Source: Thermococcus cleftensis
Lineage (GTDB): Archaea; Methanobacteriota_B; Thermococci; Thermococcales; Thermococcaceae
Reading direction: 5' to 3'
DNA length: 64,000 bases
NCBI RefSeq assembly: GCF_000265525.1
Contig: NC_018015.1
Span: forward strand, 842,322-906,321
The notes under the pieces are model-generated. The model did no database searches, had not been told where the DNA came from, and was given only the letters and a program-made list of their open reading frames with translations. Below are positions 26,972 through 35,346 of the stretch, one piece after another (the stretch's first letter is position 1; every line of letters begins with the position of its first letter). The position numbers and the translations under genes were made by a program.

Positions 26972-27279
26972 CCCGCCTTCTGTATCAAGGGGGCATTCGA
27001 CTGAGCGGCCTACCACGGGGCTCGCACCGGGAACTCATCGCCCCTCCCTCGGCCTTGCACCCCGCGGGACGGCCGTTTCACCGCATCCCCCGGGATCGTC
27101 TGCGGGTTATCTCGGGCACCGTCGCCGGGCCCTTCGCGCGCGTCATTCACATCTCCCGGGGGCCGTGTCGTTTCTGCGCCGTTGCCCTCCCTCTCGGGAG
27201 GTGCCTTGCGGCACCGCGGCCCCGGTGCGGTGGGCGGAACTTCCTCGGGAGAACCCCGAGAGCCCCCGACCCCCTCGCC
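26956..27279 (-). ncRNA. rnpB: RNase P RNA (archaeal type A)
   Basis: Catalytic RNA of ribonuclease P, which trims tRNA 5' ends. On the minus strand the conserved elements appear in order: GAGGAAGTTCCGCC (CR-I), GCAGAAACGACAC (CR-II/III region), GGTGAAACGGCC (CR-IV region), and GTAGGCCGCT followed by CAGAAGGCGGGCTA (CR-V/3' end). The P1 helix is a perfect 13-bp pairing of GGCGAGGGGGTCG (27279-27267) with CGACCCCCTCGCC (26968-26956), which fixes both ends. A TATA element (TTTTTAT on the minus strand, about 27302-27308) lies 26 bases upstream. The 3' strand of P1 lies inside the last codons of the EamA pseudogene on the opposite strand. High GC content is normal for a hyperthermophile structural RNA. 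Confidence 0.96.
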
Positions 27280-27319
27280 AAGAAGGGCTATGAAAAAAGG
27301 GGATAAAAAGGTTTGGCGT

Positions 27320-28954
27320 TCACTTCCTCTTCGGAAGCTCCCGGTTCTCCCGGAACTTGGGGGGCTTCGGCGGCTTGAACCTTCCGAGCGGGGAGCGACG
27401 CTTTGGCTTTGGTCTGACGCGTCGTCTCTTTCTTTTGTCCTCCTTTCTCGTGTAGTAGAACGCGCCCCCTGCCATCAAAAGGAACGCGAGCACCACCAGA
27501 ATCACCCAGGTGGCGTTCGAGTCCCCTTCCACGATGGTGGTCGTGTTAGAGGGGGTCGTAGAGGGTGTGGAAGAGGGGGACGACGTTGTGGTGTAGGGAT
27601 TCGTGGTAGTGGCAGGAGGCTCAATGTAGAGCCGTCCCCGCACCGTGCTGGACTCGCCGCCGGCAGTGAGCGTGAACTCGTAATAGACGGTCTTTCCTAT
27701 GGGGACTTCAAACCTCACCGCCATCTCACTCGAACCGGGCGGTATGGACTGCTCTATCGTGTCCTTGTAGAGAACCCCATCGTCCGAGTATATACGGTAG
27801 GCCAGAATGCCGTCCACTTCTCTGTCACCGGGATTATCAACAACCAGCCGAAAGAGCACCTCACCCCCGGAGATCCTTTCATAGGAAACGTTTTTGATTA
27901 CAGGGGGCGCGAGAACACGGTACGTGACATCGCCCTGCCCCAGCAGCCTGTCCCCAAACCTAAGCTTGATAATCGACTTCATGGCTCCGGAAACGTTTGT
28001 CGGGAGCGGAACCTCAAGGACGGTGGTGCCCTCACCGAGACCGATGGGCTTCTCAGACCTCGACACCAGAACCCCGTCCAGGTAGGTCTCGACGGTCAGG
28101 TTGAGCGTGATGGTTCTCTCCGAAAGAACCGTGACGTAAGCGCTGTTGCCCTCGTTCAACCGAACCTCGCCGGATTTAACTGAGATCCCCACCAGCTTGA
28201 CGCCGAACCTGACCGAGAAATCTTTGGAGTACCTGTACGTGCCCCCCTCATATCTAATGGTGTAATGGAGGGTGTACGTTCCCGGAGGAAGGTCGTAATC
28301 CACTGGAACCTCAAACCTTATCAGATTGTCTCCGGGTAGAAGGGTCAGCGACCTGTTGCTGGAGAAGTAAACCCTACCGTCCTTGACGAGAGAAACCTCT
28401 CCAATGGCAGAGACATTCCGATGCCCCATGTTGGTGACGTGGGAGAACACGACTATCGTTTCCCCGTTGAGGGCGTACGAAGCGCCGGGCCTACCTTGAA
28501 CGTAGGCCTCGGCCACGCCAAAGTCAAGGGGCTCCTGGATAATGTGAAGGGGTATCCTGGCGTACAGAATGTACATCGAACCATCGGGGGTAAAAGCCAA
28601 GAACCTCATCACCAGGGTGTACGTGCCGCCCGAGACGTTGGAGGGGCACTCTATGGTGTACGAGAAAGACTTGCGGGCCTTGGGCGCCCAGTCGGTGAAA
28701 ACGTGCGGAGATATGTTAAAGGTGAACCCCTCAATATGACTCCCGGAGGAGTCCTCGACCCAAAAGCGCTGGTAGCTGACGACCTTGTAGGTGAATCCTC
28801 CAGCGTTTGTCAGCCACACCGTTCCCGAGCCGTAGTCGCCTCTCAGAACGGTTATCTCATCGCTCGTCTCGAGCTGGGCAAACTGGGCGAACGCGACAGG
28901 AAGGAGGGAAACCAGGACAATGAGCACCGTGAGCGCCAGCAATACTTTCCTCAT
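27320..28954 (-). CDS. Secreted/cell-surface protein with Ig-like domains and C-terminal membrane anchor
   Basis: Protein of 544 residues. It has a signal peptide (about 1-23, ending LPVAFA), several beta-sandwich segments of the CARDB/NEW3 type (for example SYTIECPSNVSGGTYTLVMR and VDNPGDREVDGILAYRIYSD), and a Thr/Ser/Pro stalk (about 435-463). A single transmembrane helix near WVILVVLAFLLMAGGAFYY is followed by a strongly basic cytoplasmic tail of about 50 residues rich in Lys, Arg and Pro. The start at 28954 has GGTGGAAGTG just before it. It follows a small membrane protein and a UPF0216 gene on the same strand, but with a 41-base gap. The function is unknown. Confidence 0.8.
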   Translation of the reverse strand: MRKVLLALTVLIVLVSLLPVAFAQFAQLETSDEITVLRGDYGSGTVWLTNAGGFTYKVVSYQRFWVEDSSGSHIEGFTFNISPHVFTDWAPKARKSFSYTIECPSNVSGGTYTLVMRFLAFTPDGSMYILYARIPLHIIQEPLDFGVAEAYVQGRPGASYALNGETIVVFSHVTNMGHRNVSAIGEVSLVKDGRVYFSSNRSLTLLPGDNLIRFEVPVDYDLPPGTYTLHYTIRYEGGTYRYSKDFSVRFGVKLVGISVKSGEVRLNEGNSAYVTVLSERTITLNLTVETYLDGVLVSRSEKPIGLGEGTTVLEVPLPTNVSGAMKSIIKLRFGDRLLGQGDVTYRVLAPPVIKNVSYERISGGEVLFRLVVDNPGDREVDGILAYRIYSDDGVLYKDTIEQSIPPGSSEMAVRFEVPIGKTVYYEFTLTAGGESSTVRGRLYIEPPATTTNPYTTTSSPSSTPSTTPSNTTTIVEGDSNATWVILVVLAFLLMAGGAFYYTRKEDKRKRRRVRPKPKRRSPLGRFKPPKPPKFRENRELPKRK

Positions 28955-28995
28955 CACTTCCACCACAGGTAATTGTACCTTCTTCAATATAAACC

Positions 28996-29277
28996 CTACC
29001 CCCCACGGAGCAGGAGGAACGCACCCACGGCGACCAGACCGACGAAGAAAGCCATAGTCAGGCGATACAGGAGATTCCCCGAGACGTGGGGGCGTATGAT
29101 GAGTCCGAGTACAGTGAGCATCAAGCCGTATGCGATGGCAAATATTCCGAGGGCCGTCCTGACGGGAACGCCGATTATCATCAGAATCCCCAGAATGGCG
29201 CCCGCTAGAACGGTGATATGGGGAACAGTGAAGGTCAGGTAGTCCCTCAGAACTCTGGCTTCCTCGTCCATATCCAT
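28996..29277 (-). CDS. Small membrane protein, unknown function
   Basis: Protein of about 93 residues with an acidic N-terminus (MDMDEEARVLRDYL) and three hydrophobic segments. ATG at 29277 overlaps the stop of the upstream gene (TGATG). ATG at 29271 is equally likely because GGAGTG then lies six bases before it. It stands between a UPF0216 gene and a gene for a surface protein. I do not recognise the family. Confidence 0.65.
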   Translation of the reverse strand: MDMDEEARVLRDYLTFTVPHITVLAGAILGILMIIGVPVRTALGIFAIAYGLMLTVLGLIIRPHVSGNLLYRLTMAFFVGLVAVGAFLLLRGG

Positions 29278-29684
29278 CACTCCGCGATGAACGCATAGGT
29301 GGTCGTTGTTGGGAGGACGCGCCTCACGCGGGGCAGGAGGTACCGATGATAAAGCCTCTCCGCCTGCTCATCGAGAGGGTCATAGCTCTCCAGCACTTTG
29401 TCGATGACCTTCACCTCTACCCTGCCGCGAACCCGGAAGTAGCCCCGGTGGACGGTGCTTATCTCCAAGACTATGGGAACCTTGAGGAGTTCGACCTCGT
29501 TTTCATCGAGCAGGGAGTTCAGGTACTCGAGCTCCGAGCGCCGGAAGTAATGCCAGCTACCGTCCCTGAGCTTGACCCTCGGTTCCTCCTCCGCCAGCAG
29601 TTTGGAGAGCGTGGGGCGGAAGGCTGGAAGGTGGAGGTTCACCCTCACTATCTCGCGGTTCAGTATGTCCTCCGCCGTTGGCAT
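29277..29684 (-). CDS. UPF0216 (DUF61) family protein
   Basis: Archaeal protein of 135 residues. The opening LNREIVRVNLHLPAFRPTLS, then EEPRVKLRDGSWHYFRRSEL, and a strand-rich C-terminal half match the DUF61/UPF0216 family. The start at 29684 (MPTAEDILNREI) is chosen because AGGTG lies upstream and it matches the family N-terminus. A longer reading to 29726 runs into the promoter (ATTTAAATG on the minus strand, about 29725-29733). The function is not known; the family is confined to archaea. Confidence 0.85.
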   Translation of the reverse strand: MPTAEDILNREIVRVNLHLPAFRPTLSKLLAEEEPRVKLRDGSWHYFRRSELEYLNSLLDENEVELLKVPIVLEISTVHRGYFRVRGRVEVKVIDKVLESYDPLDEQAERLYHRYLLPRVRRVLPTTTTYAFIAE

Positions 29685-29770
29685 GTTCCCTGCTACACCT
29701 AGGAAACAAAAAGCTTTGTTTGCCATTTAAATGCCCATTTTAATCGTTCTCAACGACATAATAACCACTA

Positions 29771-29846
29771 TTTTGTCAAACACCTCAAATGCCGCTATGC
29801 CCCTCGTCACAATGACAAAAATCCTGTGAAAAGGCTTTTATTCTCA
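29771..29846 (+). promoter_or_regulatory. glnA promoter region with inverted repeat
   Basis: TTTTGTCA (29771-29778) and TGACAAAA (29813-29820) are perfect inverted arms whose centres are 42 bases apart. That is four helical turns, so both face the same side of the DNA. The TATA element CTTTTATTC follows at about 29838-29846, and the ribosome binding site GGTGATAA precedes ATG 29904. The arrangement suggests an upstream regulator site, possibly looping. The regulator is unknown. Confidence 0.45.
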
Positions 29847-29903
29847 TAATCGTTCAACATTTCGCCGTAAAAATGAACAATAGAACATTAAATGGTGATA
29901 AAA

Positions 29904-31226
29904 ATGAACGAAATCTCCGGCATAAGGGCTTCAAGCGGTGGGAGGCCTCAATTCGTCCAGCTCATATTCGTGGACATGAACGGAGTTCCAAAGGGCATGG
30001 AAATTCCCATAGGGAGGTATGAAGAGGCCGTAGAGGGCGGCATAGCATTCGACGGCTCTTCAATTCCGGGCTTTCAGGGAATAGAGGACAGCGACCTGAT
30101 CTTCAAGGCCGACCCGAGCACCTACGCGGAAGTTCCCTGGGAGGGCATAGCCAGGGTCTACGGCTACATCTACAAGGACGGAAAGCCCTACAAGGCTGAC
30201 CCGAGGGGGGTTCTGAAGAGGGCTCTCGAGGGGCTAGAAAAGGAGGGCTTCAAAGCCTACATAGGGCCCGAACCCGAGTTCTACCTTTTCAGGAAGAACG
30301 GAACGTGGGAGCTACAGGTTCCCGACGGAGGCGGCTACTTCGACCTGGTTACCCTCGATAAGGCCCGGGAACTCAGGAGGGAGATAGCGCTCTACATGCA
30401 AGCGTTTGGCCTCGTTCCCGAGGTGCTCCACCACGAGGTAGGTAAGGCCCAGCACGAGATAGACTTCCGCTACGACGAGGCCCTCAAGACGGCCGACAAC
30501 ATAGTGAGCTTCAAGTACCTAGTCAAGGCCATGGCCGAGATGCGCGGCCTTTACGCGACCTTCATGCCAAAGCCAATCTACGGCTTTCCGGGCAACGGAA
30601 TGCACCTCCACATCAGCCTGTGGAGGGACGGAGAGAACGCCTTCGTCGGCGAGGAGGGGCTGAGAGAGACGGCACTGCACTTCATAGCAGGCATACTCAA
30701 GCACGCAAAGGCGTTAGCCGCCGTTACAAACCCGACGGTGAACAGCTACAAGCGCCTCGTTCCGGGTTACGAGGCGCCGGTTTACATAAGCTGGGGATAC
30801 AGGAACAGGAGTGCGCTCATCAGAGTTCCCGCGTTCTGGGGCAACGGGGCGAGGATAGAGTACCGCTGTCCCGACCCGAGCGCCAACCCCTATCTGGCGT
30901 TCTCGGCGATACTAATGGCCGGGCTAGACGGGATAAAGAGGAAGCTCGAGCCGGAGGCCTACGTGGAGACGAACGTCTACGAGATGAGCGATGAGGAGAG
31001 GAGCAAAGCCGGCATCGAAACCCTTCCCGGAAGCCTTGGAGAGGCGCTGGAGGAACTGAAGAAAGACAAGGTAGTCAGGGAGGCGCTGGGAGGGGCATAC
31101 AAGAACTTCATCGCCTACAAGGAGCGCGAGTGGGAGGAGTACGTTACTTACCTCAAGGCCAAAGAGCTTCCCCTGGAGACCAAGAAGGTCACCGAGTGGG
31201 AGCTCGAACGGTACTTCCACGTTTAG
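29904..31226 (+). CDS. glnA: Glutamine synthetase type I
   Basis: Makes glutamine from glutamate, ammonia and ATP in the cytoplasm. The protein has 440 residues. Family motifs include FDGSSIPGFQGIEDSDL, GPEPEFYLF, the ammonia and ATP sites in VGKAQHEIDFRYDEAL, NGMHLHIS and NPTVNSYKRLVPGYEAP. The catalytic arginines lie in RNRSALIRVP and RIEYRCPDPSANPY. It has the length of the I-alpha type without the 25-residue insertion, and no adenylylation-tyrosine context is seen. Start ATG 29904 is chosen because GGTGATAA ends just before it; ATG 29892 lies upstream of that site. Its stop codon overlaps the stop of the convergent EamA gene by 4 bases. Confidence 0.96.
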   Translation: MNEISGIRASSGGRPQFVQLIFVDMNGVPKGMEIPIGRYEEAVEGGIAFDGSSIPGFQGIEDSDLIFKADPSTYAEVPWEGIARVYGYIYKDGKPYKADPRGVLKRALEGLEKEGFKAYIGPEPEFYLFRKNGTWELQVPDGGGYFDLVTLDKARELRREIALYMQAFGLVPEVLHHEVGKAQHEIDFRYDEALKTADNIVSFKYLVKAMAEMRGLYATFMPKPIYGFPGNGMHLHISLWRDGENAFVGEEGLRETALHFIAGILKHAKALAAVTNPTVNSYKRLVPGYEAPVYISWGYRNRSALIRVPAFWGNGARIEYRCPDPSANPYLAFSAILMAGLDGIKRKLEPEAYVETNVYEMSDEERSKAGIETLPGSLGEALEELKKDKVVREALGGAYKNFIAYKEREWEEYVTYLKAKELPLETKKVTEWELERYFHV

Positions 31227-32080
31227 CTCGCTTTCCCGGACTTTTCTCCTTCCTTAACGTGAACGAGGACCGAACCGCCTATTATGAGGGCCGCACCTAT
31301 CAACTGCTCCGCGCTGAGCCTTTCACCAAAGAGCAGGAATGCCAATGCTATGGCCACGACCGGTTCGATGGTCGCCACTATGCTCGCCCTGCTAACCTCG
31401 ACCTCCCTTAGCGCGTGGTTGTAGAGTATGTAGCCGAGGAACGTCGGGAAAAGAGCCAGGGCGAAGAGGTAGGGAATCGCCCCAACGGGAACGTCGAAAT
31501 CCGTAAATGGAAGCAGGAAGACAAGACCAAAGAGGAGGGTGTAGAAGAGGGCCTTCTCGGGCTCTTCCTTTCGAACGGCGAACTTTGCCAGGACGCCGTA
31601 GAGGGCGTAGGTAAAGCCTGTCAGAAGGCCAAAGAGGAGTGCCTTGGCCGAGAACTCCGTTCCGGAGCCATTGACGAGGAGAACGCCCAGGATAACCATT
31701 GCCAGAGCGATGAGCTTCTCCCCCCTCAGCGGTTCCCCAAAGATCAGTCTTCCCATTATCATCGAGTAAATCGGAGCCGTGTAAAGGAGAAGAACCGCGA
31801 AGGAAACTGAGGAAATCGTCACCGTGTAGAAGTAGAGCGTGTAGAAGAGGAATATGCTGAAGAAGCCGTAGAGGGCGTAGAACTTGAGCCTAGAACGCTC
31901 AAGGGAGAAGCCAATCCCTCGGAGCCTGAGATAGGTTCCCAGCAGAAGGATCGCGAAGAGAACACGATAGAAGACCATCGTGAAGGGGCTGAGTCCAAAG
32001 CCGTCCAGGTATTTGGCGAATATTCCAAGGGTTCCCCAAGTGGAAGCGGCGAGAAAAACGAGAAGATAACCACGCTTCAT
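31223..32080 (-). CDS. EamA/DMT family transporter (intact)
   Basis: Ten-helix membrane protein of 285 residues with two EamA halves: the N-terminal half begins AASTWGTLGIFAKYL and the second begins LLFGLLTGFTYALYGVLAKF. It ends with the conserved PVVAIALAFLLFGERLS region. It is probably an exporter of a metabolite or amino acid, but the substrate is not predictable. The start ATG 32080 has GGTGAGCCG before it. It follows nadE by 9 bases and is likely part of that unit. It is related to the broken EamA gene at 26123, but the two are clearly diverged. Confidence 0.9.
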   Translation of the reverse strand: MKRGYLLVFLAASTWGTLGIFAKYLDGFGLSPFTMVFYRVLFAILLLGTYLRLRGIGFSLERSRLKFYALYGFFSIFLFYTLYFYTVTISSVSFAVLLLYTAPIYSMIMGRLIFGEPLRGEKLIALAMVILGVLLVNGSGTEFSAKALLFGLLTGFTYALYGVLAKFAVRKEEPEKALFYTLLFGLVFLLPFTDFDVPVGAIPYLFALALFPTFLGYILYNHALREVEVSRASIVATIEPVVAIALAFLLFGERLSAEQLIGAALIIGGSVLVHVKEGEKSGKAS

Positions 32081-32089
32081 CGGCTCACC

Positions 32090-32854
32090 TCAGAACGCTG
32101 GACCGAGGGGTAAACGGCGCTTGTGCTCGCTTCTTCTCACGAGGTTCTCGACGTATTCGACCCTCTCGATTGGAATTTCAAGCTCCTCAGCTATTCTCTC
32201 CTTCTCCATTTTCTGGTCTACGAGGCGCCAGAGGATTTCGTCGAGCAGGTGGTAGCTTATTCCGAGCTCGTCCTCGTCGGTCTGGCCCTCCCAAAGGCCC
32301 GCCGTCGGCTTCTTCTCGATTATCCTTTCCGGAACGCCGAGGAGCCTCGCCACCTCCCAGACCTCCGTCTTGTAGAGGTTTATGAGAGGTGCGTAGTCAC
32401 TCGCGCCGTCGCCCCACTTGGTGAAGTAGCCCGTCAGGAACTCGCTCCTGTTGCTGGTTCCGAGAACAAGGTAGTTCCTCGCGTTGGCGTGGGCGTACAA
32501 AAGGACCATTCTCGTCCTGGCCATTATGTTCCCGAGGGAGCGCTTGTCCGGCTGGAAGCCGAGCTGGGCAACGAAGGAATCGACTATGGGTCTGATGTCT
32601 ATCAGCTTGCACTCGATTCCGAGTGAGGAGCAGACAAGTTTTGCATCTTCAACGTCCTGGTTGTGATAGTAGGGCATTATGAGGCCGAGGACGCGCTCCT
32701 TTCCAAGGGCCTTAACCGCCAGATAGGTGGTCGTGGTGCTGTCTATACCCCCGCTTATCCCGATGACAACGCCCTCAGCACCGGCGTTTTCAACATTTTC
32801 CCTTATGAAATCGATCACCCGTTCAATGGCGGCCCCGTAGTCGAGCATTCTCAT
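32090..32854 (-). CDS. nadE: NH3-dependent NAD synthetase
   Basis: Last step of NAD synthesis, amidation of nicotinic acid adenine dinucleotide using ammonia and ATP. It is 254 residues long with no glutaminase domain. The PP-loop SGGIDSTTT is at about 34-42. [20 protein letters not shown] and [20 protein letters not shown] are the characteristic NadE segments. The start ATG 32854 overlaps the upstream stop by 4 bases and has GGAGGG upstream. Confidence 0.95.
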   Translation of the reverse strand: MRMLDYGAAIERVIDFIRENVENAGAEGVVIGISGGIDSTTTTYLAVKALGKERVLGLIMPYYHNQDVEDAKLVCSSLGIECKLIDIRPIVDSFVAQLGFQPDKRSLGNIMARTRMVLLYAHANARNYLVLGTSNRSEFLTGYFTKWGDGASDYAPLINLYKTEVWEVARLLGVPERIIEKKPTAGLWEGQTDEDELGISYHLLDEILWRLVDQKMEKERIAEELEIPIERVEYVENLVRRSEHKRRLPLGPAF

Positions 32855-33327
32855 TTCTTACCCTCCTTGACGTCCCTCAGGAACTGGGTATAACCCATAA
32901 AGGAAAACACTACTCCCACGAGCATCAGCACGAAGGCGACCAGCGAGTAGATGGCGTAGGGATAATCCTGCGCCGTGACCGTGTAGTTGTACTCCACTCT
33001 CCCCTTAAAAACGTATATCACCGGCCTCTGGGCGGGGTAAAGGGTCAGGGAATCGTTCACCAGGGTGTAGTTGTACATTTCGTCCCCCTGAAGGAGGGAG
33101 AAAGTGGCGTTTTCAGATTGAACCACCAGCGTCCGGTTAGGATAAACGTAATCCGTCTCGAACTTGTCGTCGCCGAGATAATGCATTCCCTCCCCGAGGG
33201 TTCCGCTCGAGGAATAGCTCTTAGTCACGCGGTAAAAGCCGGCCGCGGAGATTAAGAGGGCGAGCACAAGGAGAAGTATCCCAGCCCGCAGAAGGGGGTA
33301 GCCCATAGCTTCACGGAGTGTTCCCAT
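32851..33327 (-). CDS. Two-helix membrane protein, unknown function
   Basis: Protein of 158 residues with transmembrane helices at about 15-32 and 123-147. An external domain of about 90 residues between them contains several N-glycosylation sequons (NRT, NAT, NYT, NDS). The start at 33327 is chosen because GGGTGATG precedes it; a start at 33333 lies inside that site. It lies 31 bases downstream of the OppF-like gene and is coupled to nadE. It may be an accessory protein of the transporter, but this rests on position only. Confidence 0.7.
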   Translation of the reverse strand: MGTLREAMGYPLLRAGILLLVLALLISAAGFYRVTKSYSSSGTLGEGMHYLGDDKFETDYVYPNRTLVVQSENATFSLLQGDEMYNYTLVNDSLTLYPAQRPVIYVFKGRVEYNYTVTAQDYPYAIYSLVAFVLMLVGVVFSFMGYTQFLRDVKEGKK

Positions 33328-33358
33328 CGGCATCACCCAGAGAAAGAAAAGAAGGGGG

Positions 33359-34366
33359 TCAGTACTTGCCGACGAGGTGGCACTCGGCAAAGTGGTTGTG
33401 CTCGTACTCGACGAGCTGCGGGTGCTTGGTGTCGCAGAGTCCCTTCTGGGCGTAGATGCATCTCGGGTGGAACCTACAGCCGGACGGTATGTCAACGGCG
33501 TTGGGCACCTCACCCTTGATGGGCAGCTCCTTGATGACGTTCCTGCGCTCGGGCTTCGGCTCCGGAACGGCCGCTAAGAGGGCCCTGGTGTACGGGTGGA
33601 GCGGGTTGTCGATGACCTTCTCGACAGGTCCCATCTCGACTATTCTTCCGAGGTACATGACCGCCATCCAGTCGGCGAAGTACCTGGCGGTGGACATGTC
33701 GTGGGTGATGTATAGGTAGGTGACGCCCATCTTCTCCTTGAGCTCCTTCATCAGCTCAAGAACCTCTGCACGGATCGAGACGTCGAGCATCGAGACCGGC
33801 TCATCGGCCACTATGAAGGTCGGATTGAGGATCAGCGCACGGGCTATTGCCACACGCTGCCTCTGACCGCCGGAGAGCATGTGCGGGAACCTGCCGACGT
33901 AGTCCTCAGGTGGGGTTATCTTGACCATCTCTAGGGCCTTGTAGATGAGCTCCTCGCGCTCGGCCTTGGTCTCACCTATGCCGTGTATGAGCAGCGGCTC
34001 CTCGAGGATATCGAATATCCTGAACCTCGGGTTCATAGAGCTGAACGGGTCCTGGAATATCATCTGCACGTGTCTGCGGTAGTTGAGTATCTCCTCCTTG
34101 GTCTTGATGTGGGTAACGTCCTTGCCCTCGAGGTATATCCTTCCGTCCGTTGGTTCGAGGAGCTTGACGATGAGCTTTCCAGTGGTGGACTTACCACAGC
34201 CGCTCTCACCGACAAGGGCAAAGACCTGCTGCTTGTATATCTCAAAGCTGATGCCGTCCACCGCGTGTACCTTCTTCTGGGGAGCGCCCTTGATGGTGTC
34301 GAGGAAGCCCCTCTTGATCGGGAAGTACTTCTTGAGGTTTTCAACCTTAAGTATCGGCTCGGCCAT
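33359..34366 (-). CDS. Oligopeptide/dipeptide-type ABC transporter ATPase (OppF/DppF-like)
   Basis: Second ATPase of the Opp-type importer, 335 residues. Walker A is GESGCGKSTTGK, the signature LSGGQRQRVAIARALI, Walker B TFIVADEPVSMLDVS, and the switch His lies in YITHDMST. The C-terminal OppF/DppF extension carries three Cys in CRFHPRCIYAQKGLC (about 298-312). Similar Cys-rich tails in DppD-type ATPases can hold an iron-sulfur cluster. Ribosome binding site GAGGTGTGAGAA precedes ATG 34366. It is last of the five transporter genes. Confidence 0.94.
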   Translation of the reverse strand: MAEPILKVENLKKYFPIKRGFLDTIKGAPQKKVHAVDGISFEIYKQQVFALVGESGCGKSTTGKLIVKLLEPTDGRIYLEGKDVTHIKTKEEILNYRRHVQMIFQDPFSSMNPRFRIFDILEEPLLIHGIGETKAEREELIYKALEMVKITPPEDYVGRFPHMLSGGQRQRVAIARALILNPTFIVADEPVSMLDVSIRAEVLELMKELKEKMGVTYLYITHDMSTARYFADWMAVMYLGRIVEMGPVEKVIDNPLHPYTRALLAAVPEPKPERRNVIKELPIKGEVPNAVDIPSGCRFHPRCIYAQKGLCDTKHPQLVEYEHNHFAECHLVGKY

Positions 34367-34376
34367 TTCTCACACC

Positions 34377-35336
34377 TCACAGCAGCCAGCATGCAGCGTA
34401 GTGATCCTTATCAACTTCCTTCATCTCGGGCTCCTGCTCCTTACAAACCTGCATGACGTACGGGCACCTCGGGTTGAAGCGGCAGCCCTTCGGCGGATTG
34501 ATGAGGTTGGGCGGCTGTCCAGGAATGAACTCCAGTTTCTCAACGTCCTCGTGGAGCCTGGGTATTGCCGCGAGAAGCTTCTGGGTGTACGGGTGAGCCG
34601 GCTCGTAGTAGATCTTCTCGCTGTCTCCAATCTCGACGATCTTGCCCGCGTACATGATGGCAACGCGGTCACTGATCTCCGCAAGAATGCTGAGGTCGTG
34701 GGTGATGAATATCATGGAAAGGCCGAGCTCCTTCTTGAGCTTCTTCAAGAGGTTGATGATCTGGGCCTGGACAACGACGTCAAGTGCCGTCGTTGGCTCG
34801 TCGGCTATGACCACATCGGGCTCAAGGAGGAGAGCGGAGGCTATGATAACACGCTGCTTCATACCACCGCTCAGCTCGTGAGGATAGCGGTAGACTATCT
34901 CCGGGTCAAGGCCGACGAGTTCGAGATACTTCTGGGCCCTGTCGAGGGCGTCGCTCTTGCTCATTCCCTTGTGGAGGAGAAGCGGCTCGATCATCTGGTG
35001 GCCGACGGTGTAGACAGGGTTGAGGGCGTTCATAGCTCCTTGGAAGATCATCGAAATCTTCTGCCAGCGTATCTCCTTCCTGAGAACGTCCTCCGGAAGG
35101 CCGACTATCTCCCTGCCGTCAATCTTGATGCTTCCGCTGACTATCTTGCCCGGAGGAGTTGGCATGCCCATAAGGGTAAAACCGAGGGAGGACTTGCCGC
35201 ATCCGCTCTCTCCGGCAAGTCCCAGCACCTCACCCTTCCTGAGGTTGAAGGAAATGTTATCGACGGCCTTGACGACACCCTTGTTGGTGAAGTAATACAT
35301 CTTGAGGTCTTTAACTTCGAGTACGTTCTTGACCAT
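34377..35336 (-). CDS. Oligopeptide/dipeptide-type ABC transporter ATPase (OppD/DppD-like)
   Basis: First ATPase of the Opp-type importer, 319 residues. Walker A GESGCGKSSLG, signature LSGGMKQRVIIASALLLEPD, Walker B VVIADEPTTALD and FITHDLS are present. The C-terminal tail has the Cys pattern CRFNPRCPYVMQVC. It pairs with the OppF-like protein to form a heterodimeric motor for the two permeases encoded just upstream. Gaps to both neighbours are 10 bases, indicating one operon. Confidence 0.95.
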   Translation of the reverse strand: MVKNVLEVKDLKMYYFTNKGVVKAVDNISFNLRKGEVLGLAGESGCGKSSLGFTLMGMPTPPGKIVSGSIKIDGREIVGLPEDVLRKEIRWQKISMIFQGAMNALNPVYTVGHQMIEPLLLHKGMSKSDALDRAQKYLELVGLDPEIVYRYPHELSGGMKQRVIIASALLLEPDVVIADEPTTALDVVVQAQIINLLKKLKKELGLSMIFITHDLSILAEISDRVAIMYAGKIVEIGDSEKIYYEPAHPYTQKLLAAIPRLHEDVEKLEFIPGQPPNLINPPKGCRFNPRCPYVMQVCKEQEPEMKEVDKDHYAACWLL

Positions 35337-35346
35337 TCATACCACC

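Noticed and set aside
26972-27319. Open frames in the GC-rich interval after the EamA gene
   Set aside because: The conserved RNase P RNA elements and P1 helix explain the segment on the minus strand.
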